Shown here one piece after another: positions 12,430-22,390 of a stretch of 64,000 bases of DNA. Both the position numbers and the translations under genes were made by a program. How positions within the stretch are numbered: the stretch's first letter is position 1; the number at the start of each line of letters is the position of its first letter. The DNA comes from Sternotherus odoratus (taxonomy: Eukaryota; Chordata; Testudines; Kinosternidae), in the NCBI GenBank assembly GCA_032164245.1, contig JAVMKO010000001.1, positions 288,989,041 through 289,053,040 on the forward strand. Direction: 5' to 3'. The notes beneath the pieces are model-generated. The model worked only from the letters and a program-made list of their open reading frames with translations, did not search any database and was not told the origin of the DNA.

Positions 12430-13620
12430 TGGCTACTGGAGATGATGATCAAGAGATATTCAATCCGCTTTACCTCCCTCTTCCATGCTCACCCTCCCTC
12501 CCCGTTCCTTTTCGTAAATCTTTCTTACAAGCACCTTTTACGTGAAGAAATGAACCACCTCCTAAAACTAGGTGCTATAGAACCAGTTCTCACCCAACAC
12601 AGAGGGAAGAGGTTATATTCCAAATATTTCCTTATATAGAAAGTGAACAATGCTTGGAGACCCATTCTGGATTTAAGGACACTAAACAGATTTGTAAAAA
12701 TTATGTTTTAAGATGCTTACCTTGGCATCAATAATTCCATCTCTGGACCTGAGGAACTAGGCCCTCAACCTACAAAATGCTTACTTTCATATCACAATCC
12801 TCCCATCCCAGAGGAGGTTCCTAAGATTAACTCTGGGTCAAGATCATTTCTTATACAAAGTGCTCCCGTTTGGTCTATCTTTGGCATCCAGAGTATTTTT
12901 GAAGGTCCTTTCTATTGTTGCAGCATACCTTCTCAAACAAGGCGGCATGATATTTCTGTACCAAAACAATTGCTTGCTCAAAGCACATACTTTCACCGAC
13001 ACCTTGAGAGAGATACGAAAGACTACAGATCTATTCCTACAACTAAATACTGTACCCAAAAGTCCACTTTACCCCCCAGAGCAGCAACTGGAATTCTTAG
13101 GAGCCAATATAGATGCAGTGGAGGTCAAAGCCTTCCTCCCATCATACAAGTTAAACACTTAGCCAGCTTAATCTCAACAGTTCAGGCCAGTCCGCAGATC
13201 TCAGCCAGAACTTGTCTTCAACTACTGGGACACATGGGGACAGGCATAGTTGTTTTCAAGGGTGGGTCAGAACAGTATACGTCCCGAGAAGAGACAATTG
13301 AAATAAACTTCTATCAATGCCCTCAACAGTCAAAAACTTGCTTGACTAGTGAGGAGATCCTCACAGTGTACGTGTGGAAGTCCCTTTCACTCAGCCACCC
13401 CATCATTGATTTTGATGATAAAATTGCATGCATGTTCTACATAAACCGCCACAGAGGAGCAAGATCACATTCCATGTGTACCAAGGCAGTAAAAATATGG
13501 AACTGGTGCATTAATCACCAGATCGGCATCTCCACAACCTCCTGGGCATACAGAAGACTACAGAGGATTCTGAGATTTTTCCCAAGATCCAAAGTTGATA
13601 TTTGAGATAAAGAAAAGGCC
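12430..13620 (+). pseudogene. DIRS reverse transcriptase / RNase H remnant
   Basis: Successive frames give EEMNHLLKLGAIEPV, GWRPILDLRTLNRFVK-like sequence near 12655-12700, LPFGLSLASRVFLKVLSIVA (12862-12920), and a degenerate position for the DIRS YLDDW catalytic motif (here FLYQNN). QLEFLGANIDAVEVKAFLPS follows near 13087-13145. Further on, ARTCLQLLGHMG and DDKIACMFYINRHRGARS (13410-13470) correspond to the RNase H region. The catalytic aspartates are not retained and the frame shifts several times, so it is nonfunctional. It resumes directly after the foldback SINE. Confidence 0.75.
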
Positions 13621-13835
13621 AGAATTATTCTTGTAGTTCCAACGTGGCCAAGGCTGACATGGGTTTCCATACTTTTATCAGCTGGCAGTCCAACCATCAA
13701 TTGCTCTCCACCCCGTTCCTCATCTTCTGTCTCAAGATGCGGGCTGGAGCCATCACCCAAATCTACATATTCTCCAGCTCAAAGCGTGGCTCCTCAGTGA
13801 TTCCAGAGCTTAGAAATTAATTGTTTTGAGGATAG

Positions 13836-13938
13836 GTTTCGGAGGGGTAACTATGTTAGTCTGTATCAGTAAAAACAAGGAGTCCTTGTGGCACCTTAAA
13901 GACTCACAGATTTATTTGGGCATAAGCTTTGTGTGAAG
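13836..13938 (+). repeat. Turtle-type tRNA-derived SINE, truncated
   Basis: Head gtttcggaggggtaactatg, then tagtctgtatcag, gtccttgtggcacctta and ttatttgggcataagctt in the canonical order on the + strand. It lacks the long 3' tail seen in the copies at 19440 and 40505. Confidence 0.8.
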
Positions 13939-14149
13939 GAAATACATAGCGGAAAAATAGCTGCTTGTTGCACATATATTCAGAAATGGAAGAGATTCCA
14001 AATCTGATATACCGTATTTTTCGCCATATAAGACGCTCCGGCATATAAGACGCACCTAATTTTAAAGGAGGAAAATCTAGAAAAAAAAGATTCTGAACCA
14101 AATACTGTAGTAAAATATTTTAGTTAGAGTTAGAGAAAGGGGTCCTGGT

Positions 14150-14870
14150 GACGGGCAACGTGGGGGGAGAGGATCTGGTATGGAGGGAGCACAGAGGATT
14201 GGGTGATGGGGGAGAAAGTGCACTGGGGGGCACAAAGGGTTGGGGGGCAGAGCGCAAGGAAGTCACAGAGTGGGGCGAAGGGGGATGACACAGAGAATCG
14301 GATGAGGGGGAAGGGAGAGTCCGGGTGGAGTGGAGGGGGTTGGCAGAGAGGATCGGTGAGGGGAACAGGAGAGCCTGGGGGGTGGGAAGAGGATTGGGGT
14401 GGGAAGGAGAGTCGGGGGGGGGGGGGAAGAGCACCCCAAGAGGGGTGCAGAGGGTCTGGTGGGAGGAGCAAAGAGTCCCAGGGGAAGGCACAGATGCACA
14501 GAGGATTGGGTATGGGGGAGGGGACAGTGCCCTAGGGAAGTCACAGAGGATCAGGTTGGGAGGACGGGGGGGGGGGGCACAGAGGGTCAAGTGGAGGGGG
14601 AAGCCCCAAGAAGGGGCACAGAGGGTTGGGTGGAGGGGAGGACACAGAGGGTCTGTTGGGGAGGAGCGACAGAGTCCTGGGGGGAACACAGATGATGTGG
14701 TGAGTGGGGGGGGGGGAGGCGAATCCCATGAGAGGACACAGAGTATTGGGGGAGGGGAGAGCACCGGGGGGGGGGGCGGGGGCAGAGGATGGGGGAACTA
14801 CAGACTGTGGAGTGAAGAAGGGGAAGCCCCAGGGGGCACAAGAGTGACGGTCCTGGTGAGCGTGGGCTGG
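14150..14870. repeat. G-rich degenerate minisatellite
   Basis: The + strand is overwhelmingly purine, with many G runs of 4-11 and a loose recurring core of CACAGAGGRTnnGGTG about every 50-60 bases. Long frames on both strands here are low-complexity glycine/arginine or proline/serine and are not genes. The many clustered G runs could form G-quadruplexes on the non-template strand of RSF1. Confidence 0.75.
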
Positions 14871-15062
14871 GGAACCGAGGGGGTTGGGTCTGGTGACTGG
14901 GGAGCTCAGGTTCTGAAGAAGGAAAACGAGGAGTAGGGGCTCTGGAGCAGAGGGAGGGAGCCGGAGGGCGGGACCTGGCGAGGTGAAGCCCGGGGGAGGG
15001 AGATTTGCTGAGTGGGAGCGAAGGGGGGAGGACCGGGGAGGGACCAGAGAGCCGGTGACAGG

Positions 15063-15297
15063 GAAGCGAGGGGAGCCGGTGAAAGGCAGCGCGGGGGAAG
15101 CGAGGGGAGCCGGTGAAAGGCAGCGCGGGGAAGCGAGGGGAGCCGGTGAAAGGCAGCGCGGGGGAAGCGAGGGGAGCCGGTGAAAGGCAGCGCGGGGGAA
15201 GCGAGGGGAGCCGGTGAAAGGCAGCGCGGGGGAAGCGAGGGGAGCCGGTGAAAGGCAGCGCGGGGGAAGCGAGGGGAGCCGGTGAAAGGCAGCGCGG
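15063..15297. repeat. 34-bp minisatellite, 7 copies
   Basis: Unit: gaagcgaggggagccggtga followed by aaggcagcgcgggg. Copies start at 15063, 15097, 15130, 15164, 15198, 15232 and 15266. The second copy is 33 bases (one G fewer) and the last is incomplete. Near-perfect identity implies recent expansion. Three CpG per unit make it a local CpG cluster. Confidence 0.95.
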
Positions 15298-15545
15298 TTT
15301 GCTGGTTACTTCTGTGGCTTTATGTATTGGTGAAATTGTTTCAGTAGTTTAAATGTTGTTACTAGTAGCCAGTGTATCAATAAGTTAATGTAATGTATAG
15401 TAGTTTTGTAGTTTTGCAAGTTGGAGTCATTGCAACAGAATATACAGCTGTTGGTACATTGTTGTAAAAGGCTTAGATTTCACACTTAAGTATTGCATCT
15501 AAAATCCTTTATATTAACTAATTCATACGGAAAACAAGCAGTGCC

Positions 15546-15685
15546 CCCCCCCGCACGCAAAGGGCTGGAGCCTCCTGTCCCCCCTCCCGTCCCCTTCCCC
15601 CCCCCCGCACGCAAGGGGCTGGAGCCTCCCGTCCCCCTCCCCCCCCCCCCCCCGCACGCAAGGGGCTGGAGCCTCCCGTCCCCCC
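15546..15685. repeat. C-rich triplicated block
   Basis: Three copies of a unit CGCACGCAARGGGCTGGAGC, then CTCCYGTCCCC, separated by C runs of up to about 15. It is interior to the TA-flanked element. Confidence 0.8.
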
Positions 15686-15799
15686 GGTGTGTATATTCGC
15701 CGTATAAGACGCACCAACTTCCCCCCCCCTCCCCCCCCCCCCCGTTTTGGGGAAGAAAAAGTGCGTCTTATACGGCGAAAAATACGGTAAACACAAGAC

Positions 15800-16500
15800 C
15801 GTTTACTTTAACATCCTCTTCATTACTGGAAATCAGAGCTATCTCTAAGTTCAGTAAAGGTGCATCTCACTGGCATTAACGTTTTCTACTGGTAGATCGA
15901 TGGTCATTCAGTGTTTGCTCATCCTACAAAGAAAAGATTTCTTAAAGGTATGGGTAACCTCTTCCTTTGAATCTCAGATCTTACACCAGTATGAGACCAT
16001 AATCTTGTCTTAAACTGTCTGATAAGGTCACCCTTTAAGCCTATGGCCACTTGCTCACTTCAGTTTTCATAGAGAGGTGCAGCATTTCCCATGGCTATCA
16101 CATCTGCTTGAAAAATGAGGGAGAGAGAGGGCCCTAATGGTGTATCCCCTCCCTTTACAATTTTCTTCAAGGACAAGGCCACGCTGTGGCCACACCCCAA
16201 ATTCCTACCCAAAATACCCTCAGCCTTCCATGTAAATCAGCTTATTCACCTTCCACCATTCTTTCCCAAACTACACTGGGATAAAAGGGAGGCAACACTG
16301 CACACACTCAACGTTTGGAGAGTGTTACACTTCTATTTGGAAAGGACTAAGCTTTTCAGAAAATCTCCAAGACTATTCCTTTCCATTGCAGACAAATCTA
16401 AGGGATCCCCAATATCTATGCAAAGGCTCTCTAGATGGATATCGGAATCCACTAACTACTGCTATTGCACACATGACCAACAACCCCCTTTGAGAGCCTG
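15800..16500 (+). pseudogene. DIRS tyrosine recombinase remnant
   Basis: Near 15860-15960 one reading gives K.HLTGINVFYW, then IDGHSVFAHPTKKRFLKGM-like sequence. At 16150-16460 another gives KDKATLWPHPKFLPKIPSAF, NQLIHLPPF, RVLHFYLERTKLFRKSPRLF and SKGSPISMQRLSRWISES. This order and wording match the YR domain of vertebrate DIRS elements as I remember it. I cannot place the catalytic R-H-R-Y residues with certainty. Frames are broken. The TA-flanked element separates it from the RT part. Confidence 0.65.
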
Positions 16501-16872
16501 AACACACTCTACAAAATCTCTGTCGACTTTTATCCTTCCTCGGTAATGTTCCAATCACAGAAATATGCAGATCAATGCCTTGGGCATCTGCTCATACGTT
16601 TGCCAAGCATTATGCAATCACTCGTGATTCAGCATCTGGTGTGATACTTGGTTTGACTGTGTTATCATCAATATTGGGCTCCACTCTGATGCCCTACTCT
16701 TCCATCAGGGACACTGCTATAGAGTCACCTAGAGTGGAACTCCCTAGGGACACTACTTGAAGATGAAGAAGAGGTTACTTACCTTGTGTTGTAACTAAGA
16801 TTCTTCTATGGGTGATCCACTACCCACCCTGCTCCTGTCTGCTTTGGAGTTCTTGTATATGAGTTCTGTGGT

Positions 16873-17040
16873 AAAGAAGGAACTGAAGGTGGTTTGCCCA
16901 TATAGTGCTATACAGCAACAGGGCACAGCACAAGATGGGGAAGAGAGCATGACAAACAGACACGTCTACCAAAAATCTCCAATCTGAGGCACAGGGATGT
17001 GACGATACTTAGAGTGGAGCACACATAGGGGGACACAATT
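16873..17040 (-). repeat. DIRS right inverted terminal repeat
   Basis: Reverse-complement match to 7228-7400 over about 170 bases with several short gaps. Sequence at 16760-16870 (gaagaagaggttacttacct onward) probably belongs to the internal complementary region that DIRS elements carry beside the right terminus. Confidence 0.75.
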
Positions 17041-17764
17041 CAAAGAGCCTCAATTAGTGCACAAGGTGAGTAACCTCTTCTGTAATGAGCAGCAAAGCAA
17101 TTCTTTGTCGATGATGAAATAATAGTAAACCTCTCTCAATCATTAAGCTTTCAGCACAGCTGTGGTTTACAAAGCCTAGGTCCTGTGCCACACTGCCACA
17201 GTTGCAGTCAGCAGGGGCATGCAAGCTGGATTGCTCGCTCTATGAAAGAGCCAGGGTGGAGGGCAGATTGTTCCCTTGAGTGTTTAGAGTTTCAAGGACT
17301 TGGTGCCATCCCACTTGGTCCAAAATAGCTCAAATTTGGTGACCTTCCAGGCATATAGCAAAAGACACCTGTTTGATAGGATTTTTGGAGAGGCTGTGTT
17401 TCTCACAATGATGAAAGGGTGGGAATTCATTTCTGTAGGTGTCTAGCTGGCTCATTTCCTGTGAAATGATTACTTTATTGCTGCTGGGATATTGTTGTAT
17501 TATCAATGATGTATTAGGGTACCTAAAGCCTTGGATAGATGTCTTCATTTTAAATCTAAATGCAAACCTATTTAATTTATTTAAGATCTTCCCTTTTTTT
17601 AGTTCAGAAACTCTTGTTACAGTGTTTTCAAGTTATTATGCACTTTAAAAAAAATTTAGTGTATGGTTTCATCTCCATACTTCTATAATATTTAGTATTA
17701 GGATTTATTTATGTTGGTTATTTTGAACTTTTGTTCTCCTTCTTCCCTCTTTTTAATACTGCAG

Positions 17765-17856
17765 TTCCAAAAGAGTTGGTAGAACTTCACTTGAAACTGA
17801 TGAGGAAGATTGGGAAGTCTGTTACAGCAGACAGATGGGAAAAATACTTGATCAAG
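17765..17856 (+). CDS. RSF1: RSF1 exon 2
   Basis: Follows the acceptor ..ttaatactgcag and ends before gtacag. It is 92 bases: two bases completing a valine codon begun in exon 1, then 30 codons, PKELVELHLKLMRKIGKSVT onward to ..WEKYLIK. This is part of the N-terminal DDT-type helical region of RSF1, the kind of module that ISWI partners use to contact the ATPase. It is nearly identical to the mammalian protein as I recall it. It lies just downstream of the DIRS element and 222 bases upstream of a hAT insertion. Confidence 0.95.
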
Positions 17857-18078
17857 GTACAGTAAATATCTGTTCTGTTACTCTGCTCATCCTATGAAAT
17901 CTGATGAAATCTTATGTAAGAATTCCCTAGTATGAATTGTAGTGCACCTAGTGTTGTAGCCAAAATCTGTGTGGGTGCCCAGACCTGAGTTGCTTAAGGT
18001 TCTAGTTTAACTAACTTTCAGCCTGCCTGAGCATGCGCACACATTTTTTAAAGTAGATACCAACTTCTGCATGTAGAA

Positions 18079-18909
18079 CGGGTGAGCAAACTACGGCCCG
18101 CATGATCGTCCTATCTGCCCCCCCCCCCGGCTGGGGCGGCTGCCCCCTCCCCTCCCCCGGAGTCATGCTGCATAGCACTGCGGCCGGGGCTGCGCACTCA
18201 GCCCCTCCCTGGAGCTGCGCCATGTGGGCAGCACTCCGGGGGCTGGGGCTGCATGCCCAGCCCCTCCCTGGAGCCGCGGAACGGGGGGGGGGGAGGGGTT
18301 GTCCGCTCCCCTCTCCCTGGAGCTGTGCAGGTGGAACTCGGGCGGGGGGGGGGGGGGGGTTGTCCGCTTCTCTCTCCCTGAAGCTGTGCAGGCGGCACTT
18401 TGGGGGCCCAGGGCTGCTCGTTTCCCCCCTCCCCCAGAGTTGCACGCTCTGCCCCTCCCCCAGAGCCATGTCGGCAGCACTCTGGGGACAGGGCTGCGTG
18501 CTCCCCCCGTTCTCCCGGAGCCGCCTGGAGCACATATGGTAAGAGGGAGGAGGAAGGTTGGGGAGGTTCCGGGGTGGGGGGTGCTCTGGAGGGAGCAGGG
18601 TGGGTTGGATAGAGGGTGGGGTTCTGGGGTGATGGTTAGGGGGTGGGAAGGTGGATAGGGGACAGGGCAGTTGGGACAGGGAGCAGGAATATTGGGTAGG
18701 GGGTGAGGTCCTGAGAGGTGGTTAGGGATCTCTGGAAGGGGCAGTCAGGGGACAAGGTGGGTTGGGGAGGGGTTGGATGGGTCGGGGATTCTGAGGGGGT
18801 AGTCAGGGGGTGGGAAGTGGGATGGGGCCGGATTGGGGATGAGGTCGGCCCTCTATATAATTTTGTAAACCCAATGTGGCCCTTGGGCCAAAAGGTTTGC
18901 CCACCCCTG
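18079..18909. mobile_element. hAT-type element, 831 bp, 8-bp target duplication
   Basis: ATGTAGAA flanks both ends (18071-18078 and 18910-18917). The left end is cgggtgagcaaactacggcc. The right end in complement is caggggtgggcaaacctttt, followed by ggccc, giving imperfect inverted repeats around GGGCAAAC. Eight-base duplications are the hAT signature. The interior is very G/C rich with imperfect tandem segments such as gttgtccgct..ctctccctg (18298 and 18359). There is no transposase frame. Confidence 0.85.
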
Positions 18910-19439
18910 ATGTAGAAGGTTGCAAACTTGCAAGCTCTATAACATTTGCAAAATAGGAGCAAAATTTGATATAAGAATTATAGTGGCCAGTCAGAGCAGA
19001 GAGATTTCCATATTAATTTTACAGTAGTTTATCAGTAATTCTAATATGATGTAAATCCCTGTACTTTAGCTGACAACCATAGAGAGATTTGTATGCTATA
19101 TGCTTATTGATAAATAAGGATACTGTGATTATGCTATCGGAATTCCATAACGGGGGGAAAAATTGTAGTTATGCATCAATAGTGGTACACCATTCCTTTG
19201 CTCTGACTCCGAGATGGTTCCATAGTGGAATTATAAATCACTTATGGAATGTTACACATTTACAGAGCACCTTATGAGCATATATAATATATAGTCCTTG
19301 CTCCAGAGAATTTGCTGAGACTGAAAGGTCCATGTTTTGTTAATAAAGCACTGTGCTAATCAGGAATACTTCAAATTGAACTTTGGTTATTCCCTTGTTA
19401 TTTTAGTTGTTTGGTTGGCTGTCACTGAGTGCTTTATTT

Positions 19440-19860
19440 CAGAGAGGGCATGCGTGTTGTTCTGTATCAGTGAAAGCAATGGGGGGTCCTTGTGGCAGCT
19501 TAGAGAAAACAAATTTATTTGGGCATAAGCTTTCGTGGGATATAACACACTTAATCAGATGCATGGAGTGGAAAAAAAATAGGCAAGTATAAATTACAGC
19601 ACATGAAAACATGGGAGTTGCCTTACTAAGGGGAGGGTCAATATTAACAAGGTTGATTCGATTAGGATGGATGTGGCCCATTCCCAATAGTTGACAAGAA
19701 GGGGTGAATATCAACAGAGGGAAAATTATTTTTTATAGTGACCCAACGACTCCCAGTCTTTATTAGGCCTAATTTGATGGTGTCAAGTTTGCAAATTAAT
19801 TCCAGTTATGCAGTTTCTTTTTGAAGTCTTTTTGTTGAAGAATGGCCACGTGAAAGTCTG
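19440..19860 (+). repeat. Turtle-type SINE, long form with 3' tail
   Basis: Head agagggcatgcgtgttgttc, then gtccttgtggcagctta, ttatttgggcataagctt and atcagatgcatggagtgg. The long tail continues through ttaggcctaatttgatggtg and ttgttgaagaatggccac. Order and wording match the copy at 40505-40898. DIRS terminal sequence follows within about 10 bases. Confidence 0.8.
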
Positions 19861-19864
19861 TTCT

Positions 19865-19915
19865 TCTTTGAGTGACTGCTCATGTGAATTCCAGAGTGAC
19901 AATTATTTTGACCCT
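19865..19915 (+). repeat. Short DIRS terminal-repeat-like fragment
   Basis: Reads ttcttctttgagtgactgct, then catgtgaattccagagtga. It resembles tttttcgaatgattgctcat, then gtgtattccacagta, at the start of the second DIRS element (40900). Only the terminus is present, with no coding sequence after it. Confidence 0.5.
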
Positions 19916-19992
19916 CTCTTTTTAATTTAAATTTTTTTTTCTAAAACTTATTATCCCAACCCTGGTTTTCCACTGTTGCTCCCATATACGCA

Positions 19993-20525
19993 TTCTATTT
20001 GACATTGGTGAGGCCTCATCTGGAGTTTTGGGCCCCACACTACAAGAAGGATGTGGAAAAATTGGAAAGAGTCCAGCAGAGGGCAACAAAAATGATTAGG
20101 GGGCTGGAGCACATGACTTATGGGGAGAGGCTGAGGGAACTGGGATTGTTTAGTTTTCAGAAGAAAAGACTGAGGGGGGATTTGATAGCTGTTTTCAACT
20201 ACCTGAAAGGGGGTTCCAAAGAGGATGGATCTAGATTGTTCTCAGTGGTAGCAGATGACAGAACAAGGAGTAATGGTCTCAATTTGCAGCGGGGGGAGGT
20301 CTGTGTTGGATATTAGGAAAAACTATTTCACTAGGAGGGTGGTGAAGCACTGGAATGGGTTACCTAGGGAGGTGGTGGAATCTCCGTCCTTAGAGGTTTT
20401 TAAGGTCAGGCTTGAAAAAACCCTGGCTGGGATGATTTAGTTGGGGATTGGTCCTGTTTTGAGCAAAGGGTTGAACTAGATGACCTCCTGAGGTCCCTTC
20501 CAACCCTGATATTCTATGATTCTTC
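19993..20525 (+). repeat. CR1 LINE 3' end
   Basis: A frame gives [20 protein letters not shown], then [20 protein letters not shown] and ..[20 protein letters not shown], the C-terminal end of CR1 ORF2. A 3' noncoding end follows: ctagatgacctcctgaggtc, then ccttccaaccctgatattct. It is 5'-truncated as usual for CR1 and better preserved than the copy at 1-1205. The same region occurs inverted at 63233-64000. Confidence 0.9.
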
Positions 20526-20765
20526 ACCACCACCCATTTTCTGTGGCCCGTTTAGTCGGTATTGTTTATATTTTTAAAGATGGTCTTTTATTATAATGTT
20601 TTCAAACATATTTTAAATGGTTTGAGGTATGTGCCCCAAGGACCTCAGTATTTTGTACATAATTACATCATTTTACAACATGGAATGAATGGTAGTCTCA
20701 CTTATTATTTGTATTACAGTAGCAGTGCCTAGAGGCCGCAACTGAGACTGGGATTCCCATTGTGG

Positions 20766-20870
20766 GTACGTCTACGCTGCATTATAAAACCCACTGCAGC
20801 AAGTCTCAGAGCCTGGGTCTGCAGACTTGGGCTCATGCTACAGGGCTAAAAACAGCTAAAAGACATTGCT
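20766..20870. repeat. hAT-like MITE fragment
   Basis: Sequence tgggtacgtctacgctgcat, then agcaagtctcagagcctggg, matches one end of a MITE type common in turtles. The opposite end is not present. Confidence 0.4.
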
Positions 20871-20879
20871 TCAGAACTT

Positions 20880-21060
20880 GTAGTACTTGTAGTCTAAATA
20901 GACATGACAGACAAAGAGAGATGTGAAAAGAAATGGATGCACAGAGGTGAAGTAACTTGCCCAAGGTCACATAGCAAGTCAATGACAAGAGTTAGGAATA
21001 GAACCTGGGTCTCCTGATTCCGTCTAGTGTCCCAGCTGTAGATTGTGCTGTCTCTTAAGA
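20880..21060 (-). repeat. MIR-like core SINE
   Basis: Includes gtagtctaaatagacatgac, gcacagaggtgaagtaactt, gcccaaggtcacatagcaag and gaacctgggtctcctgattc, the reverse complement of a MIR/CORE SINE. It is more complete than the copy at 1212. Confidence 0.8.
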
Positions 21061-21331
21061 GTTGCTCAGAGCTAGGAAAATGGAGGTGGTGACAGTTAAG
21101 ATCCTGATGATACGGTCTTTCAGGACTTAGTGGAGACATGCCCAGTGCTTGCCCACCTACACCTGGCTTTATCTCTGATTTTTGTCTATTACTTTTTTGC
21201 TTATAGCAGTTACACTGTGTGTAGATAAAAGTAAACATTGGTATTACAACAAAATACGCTTCCTCTGTAGAAGTTTCAAGTTACATTCATCCACTAATAT
21301 TAATTAGTTTAATATTTTGCTTATCTGACAG

Positions 21332-21424
21332 ATATGCCAAGAGTTCAACAGTACTTGGGCATGGGAGATGGAGAAGAAAGGATACCTGGAAACGAGTGTT
21401 GAGTGCAAATTGGGAATTCTGAAG
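21332..21424 (+). CDS. RSF1: RSF1 exon 3
   Basis: Acceptor ..ttatctgacag, donor gtaatg. Its 31 codons in phase 0 at both ends read ICQEFNSTWAWEMEKKGYLE, then TSVECKLGILK. This continues the N-terminal DDT/WHIM-type region. Compared with the human protein as I recall it, ETSVECKLGILK replaces EMSVECKLALLK. Confidence 0.95.
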
Positions 21425-22095
21425 GTAATGTATTTACTATTTTTTGAAAATGACCTTTGAACATTTATAAATTGCAGTAATTAAATGTATTTAATTTGGA
21501 GCTGATGTCAGAGCTTGTAACAAACAAATATCACCAGTTATCGTTTCTGATGGTCTTATTAATGTGGATAAGCCACAACTGTGTGTGTGTCTGTGTGTGT
21601 ATATATATAATATATCCATCAACTTCATGAAAAAACTGTATATGTTGTTTCCTATTTACTTGTTCGCACTGAAATATATTTGTAGTTACTGTTCTGCCCT
21701 TGAAGGGTGTTTACCCATACAATATTCTTTTTTGTTATGTACATGAGCTAGTAATGAAACAATTTTCTCAAGTGCAAAGGTGAGAGAATGGGCTCATCTT
21801 CAGCTTTTCAGCTCATGAGAAGAAGCAGGAGTAATGAGCCTCGTGTGTGATGGCTTAAATTACATGGAGTTTTACTGTAGACTAACATACTAAATAAATA
21901 ATATCTACTGTTTAGCTAGGTCATTCACAAAAAAGAAGCTTCCCGTGTACATTGGTTTCAGATGTATGTAAAATACAGATGTTAGAGTTTCAGTGGATAC
22001 TTTTAAAAGAGGAAATAGAAACATCACGCTGTGCATGTATGCTTTGGTGGTGGATTGCTTTTATCCTGCTGTAGTAGCTGGTGGAGTGTTTACTA

Positions 22096-22390
22096 CAATA
22101 GAACCTCAACCTTTCGAACAGCAGAGTTCCGAACCGACCAGTTAACCACACACTTCATTTGGAATTGGAAGTACACACAACAGCAGAAACAAAAAAGAAA
22201 GAAAGCAAACAGTACAGTAAACTACAAAAATGTAACTGGAAAGCAGCATTTTTCTTCTGCATAGTAAAATTTCAAAGCTGTGTTAAGACAATCTTCTGTT
22301 GTAAACCTTTGAAAGAACAACCATAACAGTTTGTTCAGAGTTACAAACAACCTCCATTCCCGTGGTGTTCATAACTCTGAGGTTCTACTG
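22096..22390. mobile_element. Tigger/pogo-like MITE
   Basis: Left end CAATAGAACCTCA, right end in complement CAGTAGAACCTCAGAGTTAT. It is preceded by TA and followed by TG, so one flank of the TA duplication has probably mutated. There is no coding capacity. It lies in intron 3. Confidence 0.65.

Larger units (their letters stand above)
14012..15787. mobile_element. TA-flanked DNA element with 25-bp inverted repeats
   Basis: The left end CCGTATTTTTCGCCATATAA, continuing GACGC, pairs with the right end, which reads in complement CCGTATTTTTCGCCGTATAA, continuing GACGC: one mismatch in 25. Both sides abut TA (14010-14011, 15788-15789). TA duplication suggests Tc1/mariner-type transposition. The 1776-bp interior has no transposase frame. 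It is mainly G-rich degenerate repeats (14150-14870), a 34-bp minisatellite (15063-15297) and a C-rich triplicated block (15546-15685). A smaller relative lies at 31254-31543. Confidence 0.8.
7228..17040 (+). mobile_element. Degraded DIRS retrotransposon with nested insertions
   Basis: Four DIRS hallmarks occur in order: a left terminal repeat (7228-7400), gag remnants (about 8.85-9.94 kb), RT/RNase H (about 12.43-13.62 kb) and a tyrosine-recombinase-like stretch (about 15.80-16.50 kb). An inverted copy of the left repeat closes the element (16873-17040). DIRS elements use a tyrosine recombinase rather than an integrase and carry inverted termini. All frames are broken by stops and shifts. 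Insertions inside it are a foldback SINE (8465), an LTR with a MITE in it (10167-12154), a second foldback SINE (12204), a + strand SINE (13836) and a TA-flanked DNA element (14012-15787). Subtracting them leaves about 5.5 kb of DIRS. It lies wholly in RSF1 intron 1 and ends about 725 bases before exon 2. Confidence 0.8.
17857..21331 (+). other. RSF1 intron 2
   Basis: Contains a hAT element with 8-bp target duplication (18079-18909), a long + strand SINE (19440-19860), a short DIRS terminal fragment (19865-19915), a CR1 3' end (19993-20525), a hAT-like fragment (20766-20870) and a MIR-like core (20880-21060). No additional exon seen. Confidence 0.8.

Noticed and set aside
14263..14544. Proline-rich minus-strand frames as antisense genes to RSF1
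   Set aside because: Shadow frames of the G-rich strand; no conserved motif or signal.
14120..14936. Open frames of 200-214 codons on both strands in the G-rich block
   Set aside because: Pure low-complexity glycine/arginine or proline/serine translations of a degenerate minisatellite inside a TA-flanked element. No start context, splice structure or protein family.
15063..15297. Regular 34-bp repeats resembling a CRISPR array
   Set aside because: Units are contiguous with no unique spacers, and the context is vertebrate intron: a minisatellite.
15000..15300. CpG-rich stretch as the RSF1 promoter or exon 1
   Set aside because: It is a 34-bp minisatellite inside a transposon with intact termini. 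No RSF1 exon 1-like coding sequence (expected to end in a split valine codon) is next to it.
19440..19500. SINE heads as tRNA genes
   Set aside because: They have SINE-type internal promoter remnants only, with no complete cloverleaf, anticodon arm or acceptor stem.
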